Assembly (NCBI GenBank): GCA_037074615.1
Contig: CM073550.1
Span: 15,332,001-15,396,000, forward strand
From: Leucaena leucocephala
Lineage: Eukaryota > Streptophyta > Magnoliopsida > Fabales > Fabaceae
DNA length: 64,000 nt
Direction: 5' to 3'
Below, one piece after another: positions 61,733 through 64,000 of the stretch; positions within the stretch are counted from its first letter, which is position 1, and each line of letters begins with the position of its first letter. Made by a program: the position numbers and the translations under genes. Under the pieces are notes generated by a model. That model saw only the letters and a program-made list of their open reading frames with translations. It was not told the origin of the DNA and made no database searches.

Positions 61733-63140
61733 CAATACCGAGCATGGCAGTAAGAGGAAGGCGATGTGCTTTTTACTTTTTTTGTTTTTAATATTTTTGT
61801 AAAGTGAAGTGATTCTATACTTGCTTTCATTTAACATTCAAGTGATTCTGCACTATATATATAGGGTTTATGCCTTGCACACTTTCAAGTAAAAGCCAAA
61901 CATGAGCATCTTATATATAATCAATTGTTTATGAACTTTAACAATTCGATGTCGTTTTAATTATAATTATGCTTAAAGCCTGTCTGCACCCAGAAAAAGT
62001 AATTCAATTTAAGATTAAAAATATCTCCATAAATTAAATGGGCGCACTGATCAACTAGCTAGCGTTTTGTTCTTTATTTTAATAATTAACCTAACCTTTT
62101 AAGCACCAAGAACAGTTAAAGTTATGAACATGTACGAGAAAATGTATATGTAATCTCTAGCTGTTAAATAATTAATTTAATTATCATCATTGGTTAATTT
62201 CTTAATTAAGGATGAGGACTTGAGGTATATAGTGTGGAATATCAATCAAACATGCATAGACATATACATAATTACATGTGTCATTCACCGTTTATTTAAT
62301 TAATTTGAGTTATATATATATATATATATACTGAAATATTGTTGTAGATAATATATCTGCATGCATATGATGAGATGGCATTTATTCTTCTTCTGGCAAA
62401 ATTATATTTCTTAGATTCCCCATTTAATGTCTTGACAACTTTGAAAGACAAATCAATACATAATTATCATATATTCAGGTGTATCTATTTATACACAATT
62501 TTTTTTACCTACTCAATTCATCATAATTTTACCCTGACTATATCCGAATTTGACATGCGTCACGTACCTAGATATAATAGGTGGGTCTCTTAATTAAAAT
62601 TTTCTGTATAAGCTAAAATTCAAACTCGAGACATTATTTAAGCGATAACAAACTATTTATTATTCAGACTAATCTCCGTTAGTTATATACACAAAGATTA
62701 GTGGCATAATTATTCATGTGTCCACTTGGCTTTTTCTATTTATTATAATATAGGAATTGAAATGAAATTATTTTGTTTTAATGGTTTCTTCCTTATTAAC
62801 CAAGATTCAATATAATTAGAAATTTTACAATCCTTCTTTAAAATAAAAATTAACGGTAGATAATTTCATGATCCTCCATTAGATTTAATTTTATTACTGC
62901 TTTGGCATTATATTCATTCATTTGCACAGAAGTGAGTAAGATATGACATCTTAAAGAATCGTTACATTAATAAAATTAAATTTTAGTAATATTAATATTT
63001 ATAAATAAAAGAGAATTATTGAAGGGGCGTTGTCTATTTGTCCATGGAATTTGGAACATTGACTGGACCATGGAAAATGGAGAGAAATTGCTTATTTCTT
63101 TTATGGTTTTGAGGATTAAATTACGCTGAGAAAGATAAAC
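49979..63140. other. Gene-free interval of about 13 kb
   Basis: After the VAMP72 3' UTR I find no conserved exon, tRNA or known microRNA on either strand. Open frames here are at most about 90 residues and low in complexity. Contents are AT-rich spacer, (TA)n tracts at about 52832-52865, 53872-53907, 61531-61560, 61700-61730 and 62311-62331, (CT)n at 61073-61098, (GA)n at about 59634-59650, and a G-rich patch at about 56470-56525. Distant enhancers or non-coding RNAs cannot be excluded from sequence alone. Confidence 0.55.
51235..51720. mobile_element. Degraded MITE-like element, relative of the 40785 element
   Basis: The interior shares phrases with the element at 40785-41498: AGTTTATAAAAAAAATTATA, GTGTTTAGATAATTATTA and a run of AGAGAGGAG. 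The termini are too worn to define, and no target duplication is visible. Confidence 0.4.
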
Positions 63141-63363
63141 TGTTGTTCAGATTCAATTCAATAACTCCTTTGTTGATTCTTATGCAGTGCATCCACATGC
63201 GGTGGGTCTGTTGCGCACCCGATCACTGTCTCTCTCTCTCTCTCACACACACACGCTTCTCCATTTGTCCGTACACAGACACAGCAGTTCAGGAAGGAGA
63301 CAAAGCTAGCGGAACGGGGAAACCGCTCCCCAACAAATCCGGGCCCCATCCCTCCCATCCCTC

Positions 63364-63520
63364 GTGGGCCCCACCCCTACCTACGTGTCTCCCAAACCTC
63401 ACGCTCCTCGCACGTGCATCGGTGGGCCCATCTTCATGGCCCCCTGTGCTACTTTGCAGCCTCTGGCTTCGCCACATTTCACTTGAACCGTGGAAGATGC
63501 CACGCGTCATTCAAATAACG
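63364..63520. promoter_or_regulatory. Dense G-box / ABRE / TCP motif cluster
   Basis: In a GC-rich island within AT-rich DNA there are GTGGGCCCCAC (about 63366-63376) and GGTGGGCCC (about 63421-63429), both TCP/site-II-like; TACGTGTC, an ABRE, near 63382; GCACGTGC, a G-box, near 63409; and CCACGCGTC near 63500. The following 500 bases are purine-rich, ending in a CA/CCCC-rich stretch that resembles a leader. This is probably the promoter of a gene that starts beyond the right edge. Confidence 0.45.
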
Positions 63521-64000
63521 AGCATCATGGCCGCCTCAGCTCCATTGGATAGCACAAGAGTACACAACAAAATTACATTACATTACTACCCTTCACAATC
63601 ACGTAATTTTACAATTAAAAAAAAAAAGAAAATGATATTTGGAAATAATATTGGATACATTTAAAAGATACATATTCTGGTAGAGAGTATGGGGGAACCT
63701 GAAATCCCGAACTGACCCTTTGAAGATAGAAAGGGACAATTGCGTGAGGCCAAGGGAACATGAAAAAGAGAAAGGGAAATCCATTGGAGGTAAATTAAAA
63801 GTGGGGGTGATTTTCTTGGTTGGAAAGAGAAAGATGATGGTGATGGCTCAAATTATTAAAGAGAGGAAAAGAAAAAAAGAGAATCCGAAAAAACATGGGA
63901 ATCCCAAATTCCCAAAACCAGAGAAAAGGTCAAAAGCCAATCTCAATACACACACCCCCAAAATCTGCCACCCCCCATGATTTAACCTTTTCCTTTTCCC

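Noticed and set aside
63143..63664. 173-residue plus-strand frame
   Set aside because: It crosses (CT)n/(CA)n tracts and a GC-rich promoter-like island. The translation is Pro/Ser/His-rich without a domain.
1..64000. Other conserved plant microRNAs (miR156, 159/319, 160, 164, 166, 169, 171, 172, 390, 393-399)
   Set aside because: I looked by eye for their core sequences on both strands and saw only partial, unpaired resemblances. A computed search could still find one.
1..64000. Bacterial-type systems such as CRISPR arrays, operons or prophages
   Set aside because: The window is intron-rich plant nuclear DNA. No spaced direct repeats or compact operons were seen.

Overview
This window is nuclear DNA from a eudicot plant. 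The genes are split by many short AT-rich introns with GT...AG borders, the intergenic DNA is very AT-rich and full of (TA)n, (GA)n and (AC)n microsatellites and MITE-like fold-back elements, and every recognisable gene belongs to a land-plant family. I spliced the exons by hand from conserved protein sequence, splice consensus and phase. Product names come from family recognition, not from a search.

Layout, left to right. 1-5.4 kb: no gene seen. 5.4-12.5 kb (+): a NARROW LEAF 1-like trypsin-fold protein. 15.7-16.0 kb (-): a MIR167 hairpin with an exact miR167 sequence. 18.7-22.95 kb (-): chloroplast cytochrome c6A, with a perfect (ATGT)n array of about 250 bp sitting exactly where the last 3' splice site should be. 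23.8-27.8 kb (+): an IMPL1-like (inositol monophosphatase-like) pseudogene, head to head with c6A. 28.1-30.4 and 31.5-33.6 kb (-): two PHLOEM PROTEIN 2-A type lectin genes, one PP2-A1-like and one PP2-A9-like. 35.0-36.6 kb (-): RNase H2 subunit C. 37.6-44.6 kb (-): a 16-exon ZPR1 double zinc-finger protein, with a plastid-type tRNA-Phe(GAA) copy in its first intron. 46.5-50.0 kb (+): a VAMP72-type R-SNARE. 50-63 kb: no gene recognised; microsatellites and one degraded MITE-like element. 63.2-63.5 kb: a GC-rich cluster of G-box, ABRE and TCP-type motifs, which looks like the promoter of a gene beyond the right edge.

The genes do not form a pathway. Their order is the informative part: from memory, parts of it are shared with two separate Arabidopsis segments (At5g45030-At5g45090 and At1g31173-At1g31200), as expected if this window keeps an ancestral order that was split up in Arabidopsis. 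The observations most worth following up are the microsatellite that has erased the c6A splice acceptor, the three independent breaks in IMPL1, the complementary dinucleotide tracts around MIR167, and the plastid-like tRNA in the ZPR1 intron.
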